Assembly (NCBI RefSeq): GCF_027744825.2
Contig: NC_071336.1
Location: 25,638,501 to 25,702,500 of the forward strand
Length of the DNA: 64,000 nucleotides
Source of the DNA: Synchiropus splendidus
Lineage: Eukaryota > Chordata > Actinopteri > Syngnathiformes > Callionymidae
Reading direction: 5' to 3'
The number at the start of each line of letters is the position of its first letter. The stretch's first letter is position 1. Positions 25,101 through 34,284 of the stretch are shown here, in pieces. A program made the translations under genes and the position numbers. The notes beneath the pieces are model-generated. The model was not told the DNA's origin. It was given only the letters and a program-made list of their open reading frames with translations, and ran no database searches.

Positions 25101-25487
25101 CGACATCCAAAAATGTTTCATTTTTTTTCTATACCTCCACAGTAGATCAGTTCTGCGCCACCAATCCACCATGTTGACTTTCCACTAACTTAAGACCCGC
25201 CCACCGGCAGACTGACCTGCTTTTTTCATGCGTCTTGACAGACAGAGGAGCGCAAAATTCAGCGCCAAATGTTGTGGTCATACCCTAATAAAAAGACTTC
25301 AAGCCTTTCGTTCTTTGTACATACAGAGTTGATATCACATTTTTCTGTGTCCATTTTACTGTTCCCGCAGATCCTCGTCAGGCTCATGGAATCCGATGAT
25401 GAGGTGCTTCATCGTGCCTCCGCCGGCTGCGTGCGGAACATCCGTCTCCTGGCTGAGGCCAACAGGGATTCCAAGTTATTCAAATGA
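1020..25487 (+). CDS. odad2: ODAD2 (ARMC4), outer dynein arm docking complex subunit 2, C-terminal 580 codons, 11 exons, 5' part outside window
   Basis: Coding segments are 1020-1166, 2332-2541, 3389-3622, 3761-3871, 3941-4095, 8708-8888, 8954-9015, 11643-11757, 15475-15663, 15889-16110 and 25371-25487. All introns are GT-AG, the phases match at every junction, and the sum is 1743 nt (580 codons plus TGA). The product reads as back-to-back armadillo repeats with family hallmarks such as [54 protein letters not shown] and VAPLVRYLK. These match the C-terminal half of vertebrate ARMC4/ODAD2 (human about 1044 aa) without a gap. In the family, the protein sits in the docking complex with ODAD1, ODAD3 and ODAD4 and anchors outer dynein arms on ciliary doublet microtubules; human loss causes primary ciliary dyskinesia. 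Identification rests on remembered family sequence. No frameshift or internal stop is seen, so the gene looks functional. The MKX gene follows in the same orientation. Confidence 0.95.
1575..1735 (+). repeat. Fragment of an interspersed fish repeat (family A)
   Basis: GGTCTACCCAGTGCCTCCTG, then GGACATGCCTGGAATAC, a 'TACTTTGA..CTC..TGATGACTG' stretch and CAGCCACCCTGC. The same ordered motifs occur at 58560-58725, and the opening motifs recur at 63925-64000. The pattern fits a known abundant, non-coding, high-copy fish repeat. It is diverged from any consensus. Confidence 0.6.
1759..2003. mobile_element. Fold-back (MITE-like) element with imperfect inverted arms
   Basis: The left end GGGCCAATTGAAGAAAAAAA is the inverted counterpart of the right end (reverse complement GGGCCAGTGAAGAAAAAAAA). 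Between them are alternating sense and antisense copies of a TTCTGACTTTAAAGTCAGAA-like motif. This architecture is typical of small non-autonomous DNA elements in fish. No target duplication was identified. Confidence 0.6.
2332..2541 (+). CDS. odad2: ODAD2 coding exon b
   Basis: 70 codons, phase 0/0. The acceptor is a long T tract followed by a short GT run and CAG ending at 2331. The donor is GTAAAT at 2542. It starts [13 protein letters not shown] and ends [13 protein letters not shown], covering about one and a half ARM repeats. The RARR-VVRQ-type segment is a strong family match. Confidence 0.93.
2542..3388 (+). other. ODAD2 intron b-c
   Basis: 847-bp GT-AG intron with an A-rich run just inside the donor (2561-2578). 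Otherwise nothing recognised. Confidence 0.75.
3389..3622 (+). CDS. odad2: ODAD2 coding exon c
   Basis: 78 codons, phase 0/0. Acceptor GTATTTAG ends at 3388 and donor GTGACA starts at 3623. The first roughly 20 codons ([20 protein letters not shown]) are a linker that varies between species. The rest carries [28 protein letters not shown] and [15 protein letters not shown], which are nearly invariant ARM core residues of this family. Confidence 0.94.
3666..3694. repeat. (TA)n microsatellite in a short ODAD2 intron
   Basis: Alternating TA/AT run interrupted by one TTTA, inside the 138-bp intron 3623-3760. Confidence 0.8.
3761..3871 (+). CDS. odad2: ODAD2 coding exon d
   Basis: 37 codons, phase 0/0. 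The acceptor CTTTCAACAG ends at 3760 and the donor GTAACC starts at 3872. It encodes [20 protein letters not shown] and onward, the continuation of the ARM repeat begun in the previous exon. Confidence 0.92.
3941..4095 (+). CDS. odad2: ODAD2 coding exon e
   Basis: 51 codons plus 2 nt (AT). Acceptor ACTTCACAG ends at 3940 and donor GTAAGT starts at 4096. The intron before it is only 69 bp. It encodes [13 protein letters not shown] through [17 protein letters not shown]. The split codon AT|G is completed by the exon at 8708. Reading on through the donor would give an immediate TAA, so the splice is required. Confidence 0.93.
4096..8707 (+). other. ODAD2 intron e-f (4.6 kb)
   Basis: GT-AG intron containing the hexanucleotide array at 7141-7386 and an unexplained antisense open frame at 6509-6880. 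A-rich runs lie near 5019-5085. The rest is non-coding with no recognised element. Confidence 0.75.
7141..7386. repeat. TCTTGG/TCTTGA hexanucleotide array, two 120-bp higher-order copies
   Basis: About 40 tandem hexamers, TCTTGG with blocks of TCTTGA. The block at 7141-7260 is repeated almost identically at 7261-7380 (20 hexamers each), and each copy carries the same interruption TCTAGAGCTTGGTTTT. Open frames on both strands (Leu-Gly/Asp runs on +, Arg-Pro/Ser runs on -) are artefacts of the period-6 repeat. Confidence 0.93.
8708..8888 (+). CDS. odad2: ODAD2 coding exon f
   Basis: One nucleotide finishing a Met codon, then 60 codons ending in phase 0. Acceptor CATTCCCAG ends at 8707 and donor GTGCGT starts at 8889. 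It encodes [14 protein letters not shown], then [14 protein letters not shown] and [14 protein letters not shown]. This is a complete ARM repeat plus flanks and one of the most conserved parts of the family. Confidence 0.95.
8954..9015 (+). CDS. odad2: ODAD2 coding exon g (62 nt)
   Basis: Short exon separated from the previous one by a 65-bp intron. Acceptor CTGCCCAG ends at 8953. It encodes [20 protein letters not shown] plus GT of a split Val codon. The donor is GTAAGT at 9016. A second GT two bases earlier (9014) would break the frame, so the downstream donor is chosen because it joins to IIEQLDGV in frame. Confidence 0.92.
9016..11642 (+). other. ODAD2 intron g-h (2.6 kb)
   Basis: GT-AG intron. 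It contains an AAT/ATT trinucleotide run (about 10430-10470) that is self-complementary, and a poly-C run at about 11246-11258. No gene or clear element seen. Confidence 0.75.
10430..10470. repeat. (AAT)n followed by (ATT)n, a simple-repeat hairpin
   Basis: AATAATAATGGTAATAATAATAA runs directly into TTATTATTATTAG, so the simple repeat can fold on itself. Confidence 0.75.
11643..11757 (+). CDS. odad2: ODAD2 coding exon h
   Basis: One nucleotide plus 38 codons. Acceptor TTCACCAG ends at 11642 and donor GTACGA starts at 11758. It encodes [18 protein letters not shown] through [15 protein letters not shown], an ARM repeat with the family-typical AAWALCPCI. Confidence 0.94.
11758..15474 (+). other. 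ODAD2 intron h-i (3.7 kb)
   Basis: GT-AG intron with AT-rich middle and the palindrome cluster at 13129-13207. No other structure recognised. Confidence 0.75.
13129..13207. repeat. Cluster of perfect inverted repeats (three alternative hairpins)
   Basis: GTATAGGAC (13129-13137) pairs with GTCCTATAC (13144-13152). GATCCTCACTCCCATGGT (13159-13176) pairs perfectly with ACCATGGGAGTGAGGATC (13190-13207) across a 13-nt AT-rich loop. A third option, ATACCATGG (13149-13157) with CCATGGTAT (13170-13178), competes with both. The origin is probably a mobile-element terminus, but I do not recognise the family. Confidence 0.8.
15475..15663 (+). CDS. odad2: ODAD2 coding exon i
   Basis: 63 codons, phase 0/0. 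Acceptor TGACTTCAG ends at 15474 and donor GTGAGT starts at 15664. It encodes [20 protein letters not shown] and then a second half-repeat ending [19 protein letters not shown] and GVVPLL are conserved helix-3 segments of ARM repeats. Confidence 0.94.
15889..16110 (+). CDS. odad2: ODAD2 coding exon j
   Basis: 74 codons, phase 0/0. Acceptor GTACACAG ends at 15888 and donor GTCAGT starts at 16111. It encodes [20 protein letters not shown], then [14 protein letters not shown] and [19 protein letters not shown]. This is the penultimate ARM region. Confidence 0.94.
17643..18064 (+). mobile_element. Non-autonomous DNA transposon (family B), full length with TA target duplication
   Basis: Ends are inverted: CCGTAATTTCCAGAC on the left and GTCCAGAAACGACGG on the right (its complement CCGTCGTTTCTGGAC). 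TA dinucleotides flank both ends (17641-17642, 18065-18066). There is also an internal inverted pair around TTTTCGCCCGCA. The ends resemble a very common fish repeat that starts with ACCGTAATTTCC and GCCGC. A 108-codon open frame crosses it but resembles no transposase I know. Confidence 0.7.
19369..19675. mobile_element. Fold-back element with iterated TACGAGAAAA-type motifs
   Basis: The outer inverted ends are GCTCTGAACTGCCAT (left) and, reverse-complemented, GCTCTAAAGTGCCAT (right), each followed by AAGTTATTTTT. Inside, a motif of the form ACGTTCGTACGAGAAAA occurs at least three times in one orientation on the left and four times in the other on the right. No target duplication is clear. 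Confidence 0.75.
20100..20293 (-). mobile_element. Truncated family B element, opposite orientation
   Basis: The reverse complement from 20293 reads CCATAATTTCCGGATTATAA and then aligns block by block with 17643-17850. Shared blocks include TTGCGGTCTGA vs TCGCGGTCCGA, AATATATGGATT, and GTGTCCACTGCTCC vs ATGTCCACAGCTCC. A TA follows the end at 20294. The other terminus is not found. Confidence 0.7.
24241..24861. mobile_element. Non-autonomous DNA element, 62-bp terminal inverted repeats, ACTAGT-rich interior
   Basis: The left arm (24241-24302) and the reverse complement of the right arm (24800-24861) match at 54 of 62 positions, both containing CTCAGTTTTGGTTGACTAGT and TAAAGCAAAAAGTGTCACG. 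The interior carries many CTAGTA/ACTAGT repeats. No transposase frame is present and no clear target duplication is seen. Confidence 0.82.
25371..25487 (+). CDS. odad2: ODAD2 last coding exon with stop
   Basis: 38 codons plus TGA (25485-25487). The acceptor GTTCCCGCAG ends at 25370. It encodes [20 protein letters not shown] through NRDSKLFK, the last ARM helix set and the short basic C-terminus, matching the length and pattern of the mammalian end. It lies 9.3 kb downstream of the previous exon across a repeat-rich intron. Confidence 0.92.
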   Translation: MLVRLMESDDEVLHRASAGCVRNIRLLAEANRDSKLFK

Positions 25488-26140
25488 AGCTCAGTGGCGG
25501 CGCCAGCGCTCACCAGCTCGCAGACTCTGTCCACGCTCATGCAACAGGTGACACCAAATTTGTCCCTCGACATGAGAAAGAGTTGGGATTTCATGAATCC
25601 TGATGGTCGGTACCTGAGCTAGGATTCATTTGTTAGTTACCTCACTAAATCGTGGACCCAAGTGTGCAACTTTCCATGGAATCCTGTGATTACAGAACAG
25701 AACCCGTGACAGCGCCAGCAACCCGTCTCATTCCTAATGAACCCTCATAGCCCGACTGTCAATGTCCCGTGCAGTAGACTGTTGTAGCTTCAGGCTGCTT
25801 CAGATTTGAATTATTTGATGCTTCGCACTGATCTGCCCACTTTCCAGCACTCCCATCGCAGTATCGGTCCATGTTTCCTTTGTCTGAGTTTACTTTATTC
25901 CTCAGTGTAAGACCTACACACTCTTTCCATTTCAGCTTCAACAACAGTGTAATCAGGAAGACTAAACAAGACGATGAAAAAATATATGTTTTACATAACT
26001 GATGAGGTGGAATCTCTTTGCTTTCCACTCATCTCTTCTGGAGTCTCTATGAATATCTGAAGAATCTGCTCAGTGACTGTTGCAGTGATGTACCTCTGTG
26101 TAGAGTGTAGGAAACAATAAAACTGTGAACGTGGTAAAAT
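25488..26140 (+). other. odad2: ODAD2 3' untranslated region (inferred)
   Basis: Sequence between the TGA at 25485 and the first canonical AATAAA downstream. No coding potential or repeat is obvious here. The true cleavage site cannot be read from sequence alone; 26140 is an estimate about 20 nt after the hexamer. Confidence 0.55.
26116..26121 (+). promoter_or_regulatory. Candidate polyadenylation signal AATAAA for ODAD2
   Basis: First AATAAA after the ODAD2 stop, about 630 nt downstream, followed by a G/T-containing stretch (CTGTGAACGTGG). Another candidate is at about 26292-26297 in GTAAATAAATAC. Confidence 0.5.
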
Positions 26141-29100
26141 ATAACTTGAGACAGACTAAATCATCTTGTGGACGACAGATGAAGATCTTTATATCATCAA
26201 ATGTTTAATTCATTTTCTGGCTCTGAGCATTGAGTCTCACTCAGCAGGAGAGAGAAATCATGTACATTCACTCAAATGATTTGAAATAGTAAATAAATAC
26301 TTGCAGGCTCATGCAGCGTCACTAAATCAAGAGAAATGGGAATTTGTTTTTAAAAGATGAGTTGTTTGTGAGGCAGTTTTGGAGAAAAGGAGGGGGAACT
26401 CATTTGGTGAGTTTGAGTTTTGTGATTGTCACGAACATGCAGTTACTGATCCACCACATCACATCGGGAGAGATTGCGGAAAAACTTTTGTCATGGTTAC
26501 GTTGAGATTACTGGAAGAACAGTCTGGAGCACTGCACTGGATGCCGTAAACCAATGGATTGTGGGGTTCACTTCCCCCACTGATCCATCTTTTGCCACAA
26601 TATGTCTGTGCTCCATTTGTCTACAAACGTGGATCGATAAAGTTCATGGACTGACCTACTGATATTTGTTGTCTTCCTGGAAATTTTAGTTAAACGTCAT
26701 CACTTTATAAACTTATTTTCTTGTTATTTTCAAAGGAAACACATTATTTTATGTGATCACTGCTCTTGTACCAATCCTTCTCCTGCTCATTGAGCAGGAA
26801 TTTCTACCATTTCTATATTTTCTCACTTCTAAGGCATCATATATCGACGATTCTCAAGTGGACTATTGCGTTTCCTGAGGCTGTGTGCAGTACGTCAGTC
26901 ATGTAGAAGAAAGATGTTGGTGGGTGTTAAGGTGTGTTCCTTTTAATCTGGATATTCATTCCTGCCACTTGGTTTATATAGCTCCACAAATTATTATGTG
27001 TTTTAAACAAGGTGCGCACAGTCGTCTCCCCCCGTGGATCCTATCCCCAGCCCCTTCTTTTAAATGTCCACTCGATTTGATACACACGATACTCGATATG
27101 TGACGCCCTAGTCGTAAGACTGTGTTAAGTTTGTACTGAGCAATTGTCACGTTGTTTAGACTTGTTCTGCTGCTGTGCCGAAATGGAGGGATTGAGGTTA
27201 AGTCTTTAGTCTTCTTTCCACCCAGAGTAGAATGAGATGTCATGAATACCCCTTGAGAACTTGAGTACAGTGCTATGTTGTGAATGAAAAATTGACTTGC
27301 AGCCCCAGTACTTGAGAGGTAAACCAGAGCTATTCTTTCTCTGTTCGCTCCAATTCAGCCTGCAACAGTGTGAGATGTAATGAACAAACCTATTGAGAAG
27401 TCAACAAACCATTTCTGTTGTCATACTGCTAAGCTAACATGAACAGGGAACATTTTGCCACCCATTAGATGGCAACATAAATGTCGTAAATAAAATAACT
27501 TCAGACAGATGGACTCTTTCCATCCGCACAGTCGTAGCTTGTTACATGCTTGTTAGCATGATTGTTAGCATGATGGATGTGGATATTACCAACAGTGATG
27601 TGACTTTGTTTACATGTCTATCTGCCTGCAACGCCGTTGTCCTGGTCCCAGTTAGCGCAGAACCCTTTCCGGTCGACCACAGAAGCTGCCACAGAGTCTC
27701 ACGGGACTTCCATCATTAATATCTGCCATGTGCTAAAATAGAAAATTAGCCGATCATTGAACATGTGTGGTTGAAAATCGTCCTCAGTCTTTGAAGCCTA
27801 AACGCATCCAGCTGCTGGCGCGGGTCACAGCGAGAGCACAGGGGGAGGATGAGTGAGCAGACTGTTACGCAAAGACACAACTCGGTCCCAAATAAATAAA
27901 GCAGTGAACAAATAAAAATACCTCAGTAGCTTTGCGGTCAAATATCGTTAATGTTAAGGACTTTGCGGCTTGAGCTGCATCTCCTGTGTCACCCGACGTT
28001 GTTAGCGCTCCATTTTTTTTTCATGGCTGCTTGTAATTTCCCTGTCAGTTCTGGTTCTGTAGAATTTCAGACGTAATGAAGTCGAGATTCTGATTTGTGA
28101 ACATCTCAGTGAACTGCCCCGACCTTTACGTTGTGAACCTGATGTTGAACTCAGAAGGGAGGCGACTTTGAGGAAGTCTAGTAAGTTGGTTTTCGGGACC
28201 ATGGCCCTGGGGCTCATTGGTCATAAAGCCACAGTTGAGAGTATTAGTCGTGCCACAAACCCTCTGAGAACCGAAACTGCCACTTTTTTTTGGCTTGCCG
28301 TCCGACACAGGGACATTATTCAGGGGAAATTAGAGGTTCTGCATCCACGCCTTGGCATAGCCGGCAATTAGGTCCGGCTCTGGCCCTTCTGGTCACCATT
28401 CAAGAGCCCATGCTTCTCATCACCTCACGGAAGAGATGAAAATAGTGGAGGGATATCCCCAATGTTGTTGTCCTTGTTTAGAGGGAAAATGCATCTACCA
28501 CACCCGCGTCTCGCCATCGGCCTGACCTTCACCCGTCCAGCAGATGTTTCCCAGAGGCCGAGGTGACCCATGCAACCACACTCCTGCACTTTTTTGCGTA
28601 TCACAGACGGCATATCCCCTCAAACCCTGTAATGTTTCTTCCTGTTTGTCTCGGTGGGTACAGTAGTAAACACATGATAGACACTGTATTATTGGCTCTC
28701 TTTTAGAGTCAAGCTGTTGCGATGTCCCCGGGCACTTTGCAGCAATATATCATGAAAGCAGCCAATAAGTTGTGAAAGTAATTTCTAAATATTAGATGTG
28801 GCTCTTGCCCTTCCTTCTGCATCCAGCCTTTTGGAAACGGCATCACAAACTGCTGTACATCAGTGGCAGCAGTGTAGCTGGGCCGCGGATGTTGCCATGA
28901 AAAACAGGCGCAAACACAACAGCCTCTCAGAGCGGCATCCAAACTTCAGGGCTTAGCTCAGAGGGCCGTCTGAACGTGTGTGCGTTTATATCGCGGCATT
29001 AGCTCACGGCGTGTTCCTCACACCTTCACTGTTTGCGCATCACAAACAACACACTGTTGGGAGACGTCCACTGCGTCCACTCTGAGAATGTTAAAGAAGG

Positions 29101-29345
29101 TCTTACAATGCGCTAATTAATCCCGACGTTCTCTTCCATGAAGTGTAAACAACTCGCTAGTCTGGCGATGAATAAACAGAGGACCGACTGGGCAAAGGTT
29201 TGGGTCTCATTTCCAGACCTTTAAAGTGACGTCTCCATAAATGTCCCTGAAAAATGCACATTTCTGTTATTGGCCTTGACAGCAGGCACTTTCTTTTCTG
29301 AATGAGGAGGACATTATCAAGTCTGTTTTTATTCGTTCTGGGACT

Positions 29346-29450
29346 TAGGTGTCTAACTCTCGGCTTGCGGGCCAAATCTGACCCACCAAGTCAACGAATG
29401 CGGCCCAAAGCAATTTCAGGGAAATGTAGTTCTTATTTATATCCCTGGAA
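29346..29450 (+). mobile_element. Remnant of the 'TCAAACTCAAGGCCC' family
   Basis: GGTGTCTAACTCTCGGCTTGCGGGCCAAATCTGACCCACC follows the family pattern 'GTGTCAAACTC..GGCCC..GGGCCAAATC..GCCC', and AATGCGGCCCAAAG appears later. It is diverged. Confidence 0.6.
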
Positions 29451-29747
29451 CGTATATCAGCTAATGACCCACAAAGTTTGCCGTGTCTGAAAATGCCATT
29501 TAGGAAGTTATTTTTATCCAGTGGAGATCTTAAATGTCAAACATCAACATAGAAAATTCCAAAGAATGTTACAAATGATGCATCAAAGATGGGCATTCGA
29601 CGGGAAAGTGGATACATGTTTGTGCTTGGGGAAGGAAAACTGGGGTTGGTGGTGAAGAAGCGCAATTTATAAAACTAACCACAAAAAAATTTCATGCAGC
29701 AATATTGAGACTTGTATTTCGACTTAAGGACGTGTCCTTTCTAACGG

Positions 29748-30097
29748 CACTGGCTCCCTGTTAAACACCGCGTAAACTTCAAGGTCTTCCTCATCCCCAC
29801 AACTCTGTACATGACCTCGCCCCTTCATACCTAACCAACCTTCTACAGCATCACTCGTTGCTTCCATCACCATCACCAAGTTAAAATACTGCACCCTGTG
29901 TGACAGGTCATTCGCCATTGCTGCACCAACTCTCTGGAACACCCTAACCCTTCATATCCAGTCTGCCAACACTCTCAAAAGTCAAGTCAAAACCCACCTT
30001 TTTACAATCACTTTTGAAAACTGAAAGCATCTCTGAGTATCTGAGAAAAGCGCTGTAGAAAATTGATGTATCATCATTATGATAATTATTATGAACA
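29748..30097 (+). pseudogene. Decayed L2-like LINE reverse-transcriptase C-terminus and 3' end
   Basis: Three frames must be combined to read HWLPVKHRVNFKV, then APSYLTNLLQHHS, then RSFAIAAPTLWNTL and KTHLF. This is the order found at the C-terminal end of L2-clade LINE proteins in fish. A 3' tail with AAAAGCGCTGTAGAAAATTG follows, which is also typical. The frame changes and stops show it is dead. Strand is the same as the host genes. Confidence 0.8.
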
Positions 30098-32440
30098 TTT
30101 TGGCCCATTGTGTGATGTTTGGCAGCCTGTTCTGAGTCCAGTTTTGTCAGGTGGATAGAATATTCTGGCGAGACACCAATGCTGAGGCATCATTTCCCTC
30201 ACTGTCATGAAGGGAACTACAGTATATGTTTCTAGCAATAAATAAAAAGTGCCATTTGCCCAAGTAGCAAAAGCAAAGTCGTTGATCACAAAGTGAAATG
30301 TATGAAGCCTCCGAATTGAAATTTCCAGATTTGTCTCGCACACCTGTGTGAACTTTTGCTCAACTTAGCCACTGAGGTAATAACCCCCAAAAAGATTGGT
30401 CTCAATTGTGGAAACAATATGTTCAAGTCATTATCCGATGAGCTCGAAGAGTAGGCCACCTCCAGATTCTTCAGCAGCGTATGTAAGGAAAAGATACCTC
30501 CTCATCAGAACACTGGCGTGCTCATCTGGTACCACGAGCTCGAACCTCAGTTTTCAACCTGAAACTTGTCTTTCAATTTACCATCCTGGTCCATTCCCCG
30601 ACTGCTACGGCCCTTAACATCCAAGCTCTGCTAATGAAAAAGTCATTACGGACCGGATCTGTTGTGCGTCTGCCTGTTGTGGTGAGCGTAAGCTAGAGGG
30701 AGTTATGGATATGCCTGTCAGTTACACTAAAATATCATCGCTGCTTTTTTTTTTTTCTCGTGTTTGACCTTGAAATTGGGAGATTTTGGTAACATTAGAC
30801 AGTGGTCTGCTTTGATTAGAGTCCGGGAATGACTGCAGCTTCCAAAATGCTGTGACTGGCTTTGGAAATCGATTTAAGTAAAAACATGTTTGTGGTCTTA
30901 AAAGCATTGTCCTCACTCCGAAGCGCTTCTAATTTCCTTTAGACGAAGCGGTGCTGGTTGTACTTGTCTGGATGCTATAATTGAACAATATGGCAGACTG
31001 ATGTCCAGCAGTCATATTCATTGGCAGCCTAATGAAAGTATCCAGTGAAGAGGCAGCGAGAGCAGATGTTGACTAATCTCTACACGCTGTGAGCAGCACA
31101 GCTGTGATCCACGAGTCCGGCCAAGTTCCCTTCTTTTTGGATCGACCTGCGCGTGGCATTTGCCCAAAACCCATATTATCCTCCAGTTTTCATCAGGATC
31201 TCCTCATCACAACAGCCGACCTGAGGGGAAGACGTGCGAGGGAGGGAGAATAGCACCGAATCATCAGCCAGGCACTGAGGAACATGCCGCTTAAACCTGT
31301 AACTGATTGCACACTCCGAGCGCAAAAGATAGTCGACGCTGCAGGATTCGGTTTCTGCCCAATTGCGAGTATCATTAGTGCGGTGTGTTCCCTCTCTGGC
31401 GTTGCGTCATATCTGCGTGAGGACAATCCTTTCGATCTGACCTTTCCTGACGTTAATTAATATCCGTTCCCCCCGCGCGCGAGGCTGTAATAGTCCCGCC
31501 GTTCCAGTCTAGCTCTCTGCTGTCTGTCAGTTTGCCCAAGAACTCCCTCATACTTGAGAGATTTGCAACTGTCTGCACGCTGAAGGGGGAAAACACGGCC
31601 CCAGACCCGAGGAAGATGCTCCAACAGGGGATGTGGAGGCGATGACACTTAAATAGCGGCTACATCTTCGATAAACCTCCTCACAGAGCCGTTCTAACTG
31701 ACCCCACACCAGTTTACAGATTCCTGATTTTCTTGCGAGACCTTGCAGTGATACGTCTTGTGAGCAACGTGGTTCAGTTGGCTTGAGCTTTTGCGCTCCC
31801 TGGATTGGATTGAGAACATGCTATTCGAGTAGTGCAAATGCAGTCTCATAAACTGCCCTGGATCCGTACGTGAAGCCGTAACTCACTAATGTGGCTTAGG
31901 GTGAATCACTTTCAGACTCAGACTTGTGGTTTTCTATTGTGTGTTTGCCTTTCTGTACCACAGGTGTTAGACTCAAGGTGCAGCGCCAATTATAGTGCAC
32001 TGAAACCAGGCCACCTCAAACTTGTTTTACATGTTAGTTAGTTTGTGGACTTTTAAAAAGCTTTATGCAAAGATTGTCTAATAGTTTAAAGGCAGATAGT
32101 TTTCACACCTAAGTGGGGGTCACACACATCGATGTTTTCATCCTGACCCTTGCTGACTGTCCAACGCCCAATGGTCTTATCTCTTAGAAGATTATCCTTA
32201 AAGGCAATGCTGGGGTCTGATGTGTACAGTGGATTCAGTTAAGGCAGAGAATCAAAAAGTGTAAACAATGTTTACAATCCAAAATCTTTATGTGTGTATG
32301 AGAGCTGATCGCTCTCAACAAGACCTGTGACGTGGAACGTAATGCAGCCATTCAAGATGCGTGTTGACTGAAGAACAAGTGACAGAGTTACTTTTTTATT
32401 CAACAAAATGCTAATCCGGAGAGATTAAACTGTGATCAAT

Positions 32441-32570
32441 GGTTGTTATCCTGTCACTGAATTTTTTCTTTTGGTATATTTTTCATCATTCCATTCACTT
32501 CCATGTTATGTGTTTTCAAGTTGTTGCATTGTTTCGTTTTATCAGTGGCTTGTATATTGAATTGAGATTA
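32441..32570 (+). repeat. Copy 1 of an unclassified direct repeat (pair with 34035-34195)
   Basis: Shares with 34035-34195 the ordered blocks CCTGTCACTG, CCATTCACTTC/CCATCCACTTC, GTGTTTTCAAGTTGTTGCATTG and GGTGGCTT/AGTGGCTT. The middle of the repeat is T-rich and diverged. Confidence 0.7.
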
Positions 32571-33838
32571 TCATATTTTCGAAGCACATTTTTTCATCTT
32601 CAATTATGGGGGACTTAGATAAAAAAAAAATCTGTTAAGATTCTGAAAACCTTCTGTGTTGCAGGTATCCCAGTTATATGCTGTTCAAAAATAATGTATT
32701 TTTGTGACTTGGAATTTGTTTCAAATTACAGCCCTTGTCATGGTTGAGTTTGACGTGTGTGGATATTATCGGATATTTCGGATCCCAATTGCATGTTGCT
32801 CCTAAAACTACTTGTAAGTCATATATGATATACTTGATCTAGCATCCCATACTCCAAGTCAGTGTGACTCACATTTGCTCTTCGTCCATCGGAATATTTC
32901 ATGCAGTTTTATGAGATTTGCCCTCACCAGAGCCTAAAAATCTACCTCCACATTCAAGTAAGTTTTGCAGCTCACGTGAATCTAATAATCCCAGAGTGCA
33001 CCATCTGATGCTCTCTGCATTTTCAGGAATGTTTTGCGTGTTCCTGGTGCGCCACATTTAGACGGACAACTCGGATGGGTTGGTGAAAAGTTTGTCTCGA
33101 GTCGCCAATTATTTCCCACTGTAATTTCACGGCACAATCTTGGGTCGGCGTTTGCCTGCTGATGACTTTCTCTCGACTGACAACGCCACTCCATGATTAC
33201 CGTCCCGGATCCCTGGAAGCCGTTGGGCTGCGAAGGTAATTGGCTCCTTCAAAAACCAACCTGCTAAAAACGTCTCCCCTCACATTTTCCACCAATTTTG
33301 GCAAAACTAATGAACAAATATGTCTGTGGCTTTACAAGCGTCTGTGGCCTCTAACTCCGACTCGCCATACAAGGCGATACTAAGCAAAACTCTAATGAGG
33401 AGAGTTATGACGGCGCGGTGTTAGAAAGTGATTTTGACTGTAATGCCGTTGACATGGACGTTAAAGTACCTTTCACTGGCAAAACCTTTAATATGTGTTG
33501 ACTGTAATGAGTGAAACTCTGGCAGGTCTCCCAAAATGTTTTTACCTTCACTCAGGGCGGCGTTCAGTTTGAGTTTGCAGATTTCTTGATCCACGCTGGA
33601 GCGCTAGCTTTATGACATTACAACTGTTAGAAGAAGCCTATTTCTGTCTCGCGGCTCTTTCATAAGTGAGCGCTTGGAAACACCATTGTCTTCATGGTTC
33701 CTGAGCGAGCAATGTCAGGGGGTGAGGGAAAGGAGGATTCTAGTCTAACTTTGCGTTGTCCCTCTGATATAGCCGTTTCTCATCTTGTCCTTTCCAGTCA
33801 CTCCCAATGGCGGCCTCAGTCTGTGCGTCCCATCTTTT

Positions 33839-33925
33839 ACCGAGAACAAAAACCCGATTTGTGCCAGTCAAATAAATCCCTTCCGAATACATTTTAGTCA
33901 AATTCAATCTCTTTCCTGCTTATCC
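33839..33925 (+). repeat. Copy 1 of an 87-bp direct repeat
   Basis: Matches 34198-34284 at 78 of 87 positions with no gaps by my alignment. It contains GCCAGTCAAATAAATCCCTT in both copies. The unit is not recognised. Confidence 0.88.
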
Positions 33926-34034
33926 ATTTTTGAATGGCAACTAAACACTAATCCGGGAAGGTGACTCTCACTCCCGTCCACCGCTGTTCTCCGTTCCTGC
34001 AGGAGGAATGCACAACTTTTGTCCTGCTATAAAT

Positions 34035-34195
34035 GATTGTTTTCCTGTCACTGTCACTGACATTGTTGATTTTTTTATTTTTTTTTGCTTTGGAATTTTT
34101 TTTTTCATAACCCCATCCACTTCTATGATGTGTGTTGTGTTTTCAAGTTGTTGCATTGTGTCTTCTTGGTTTTCGGTGGCTTATAGTTGAGTTTA
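34035..34195 (+). repeat. Copy 2 of the unclassified direct repeat
   Basis: See 32441-32570. This copy abuts the second 87-bp repeat copy at 34198, which suggests both belong to one larger mosaic element. Confidence 0.68.
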
Positions 34196-34197
34196 TT

Positions 34198-34284
34198 ACC
34201 GAGGACAAAAACCTGATTCGCGCCAGTCAAATAAATCCCTTCCAAATAAATTCTAGTCAAATTGAATCTCTTTGCTGCTTATCC
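34198..34284 (+). repeat. Copy 2 of the 87-bp direct repeat
   Basis: About 90% identical to 33839-33925 with start-to-start spacing of 359 bp. Confidence 0.88.

Larger units (their letters stand above)
16111..25370 (+). other. ODAD2 intron j-last (9.3 kb)
   Basis: Largest ODAD2 intron in the window, GT-AG. It holds two inverted copies of one DNA element (17643-18064 and about 20100-20293), the TACGAG-repeat fold-back (19369-19675) and the ACTAGT fold-back (24241-24861). The stretch 20300-24230 has no repeat that I recognise. Confidence 0.75.
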
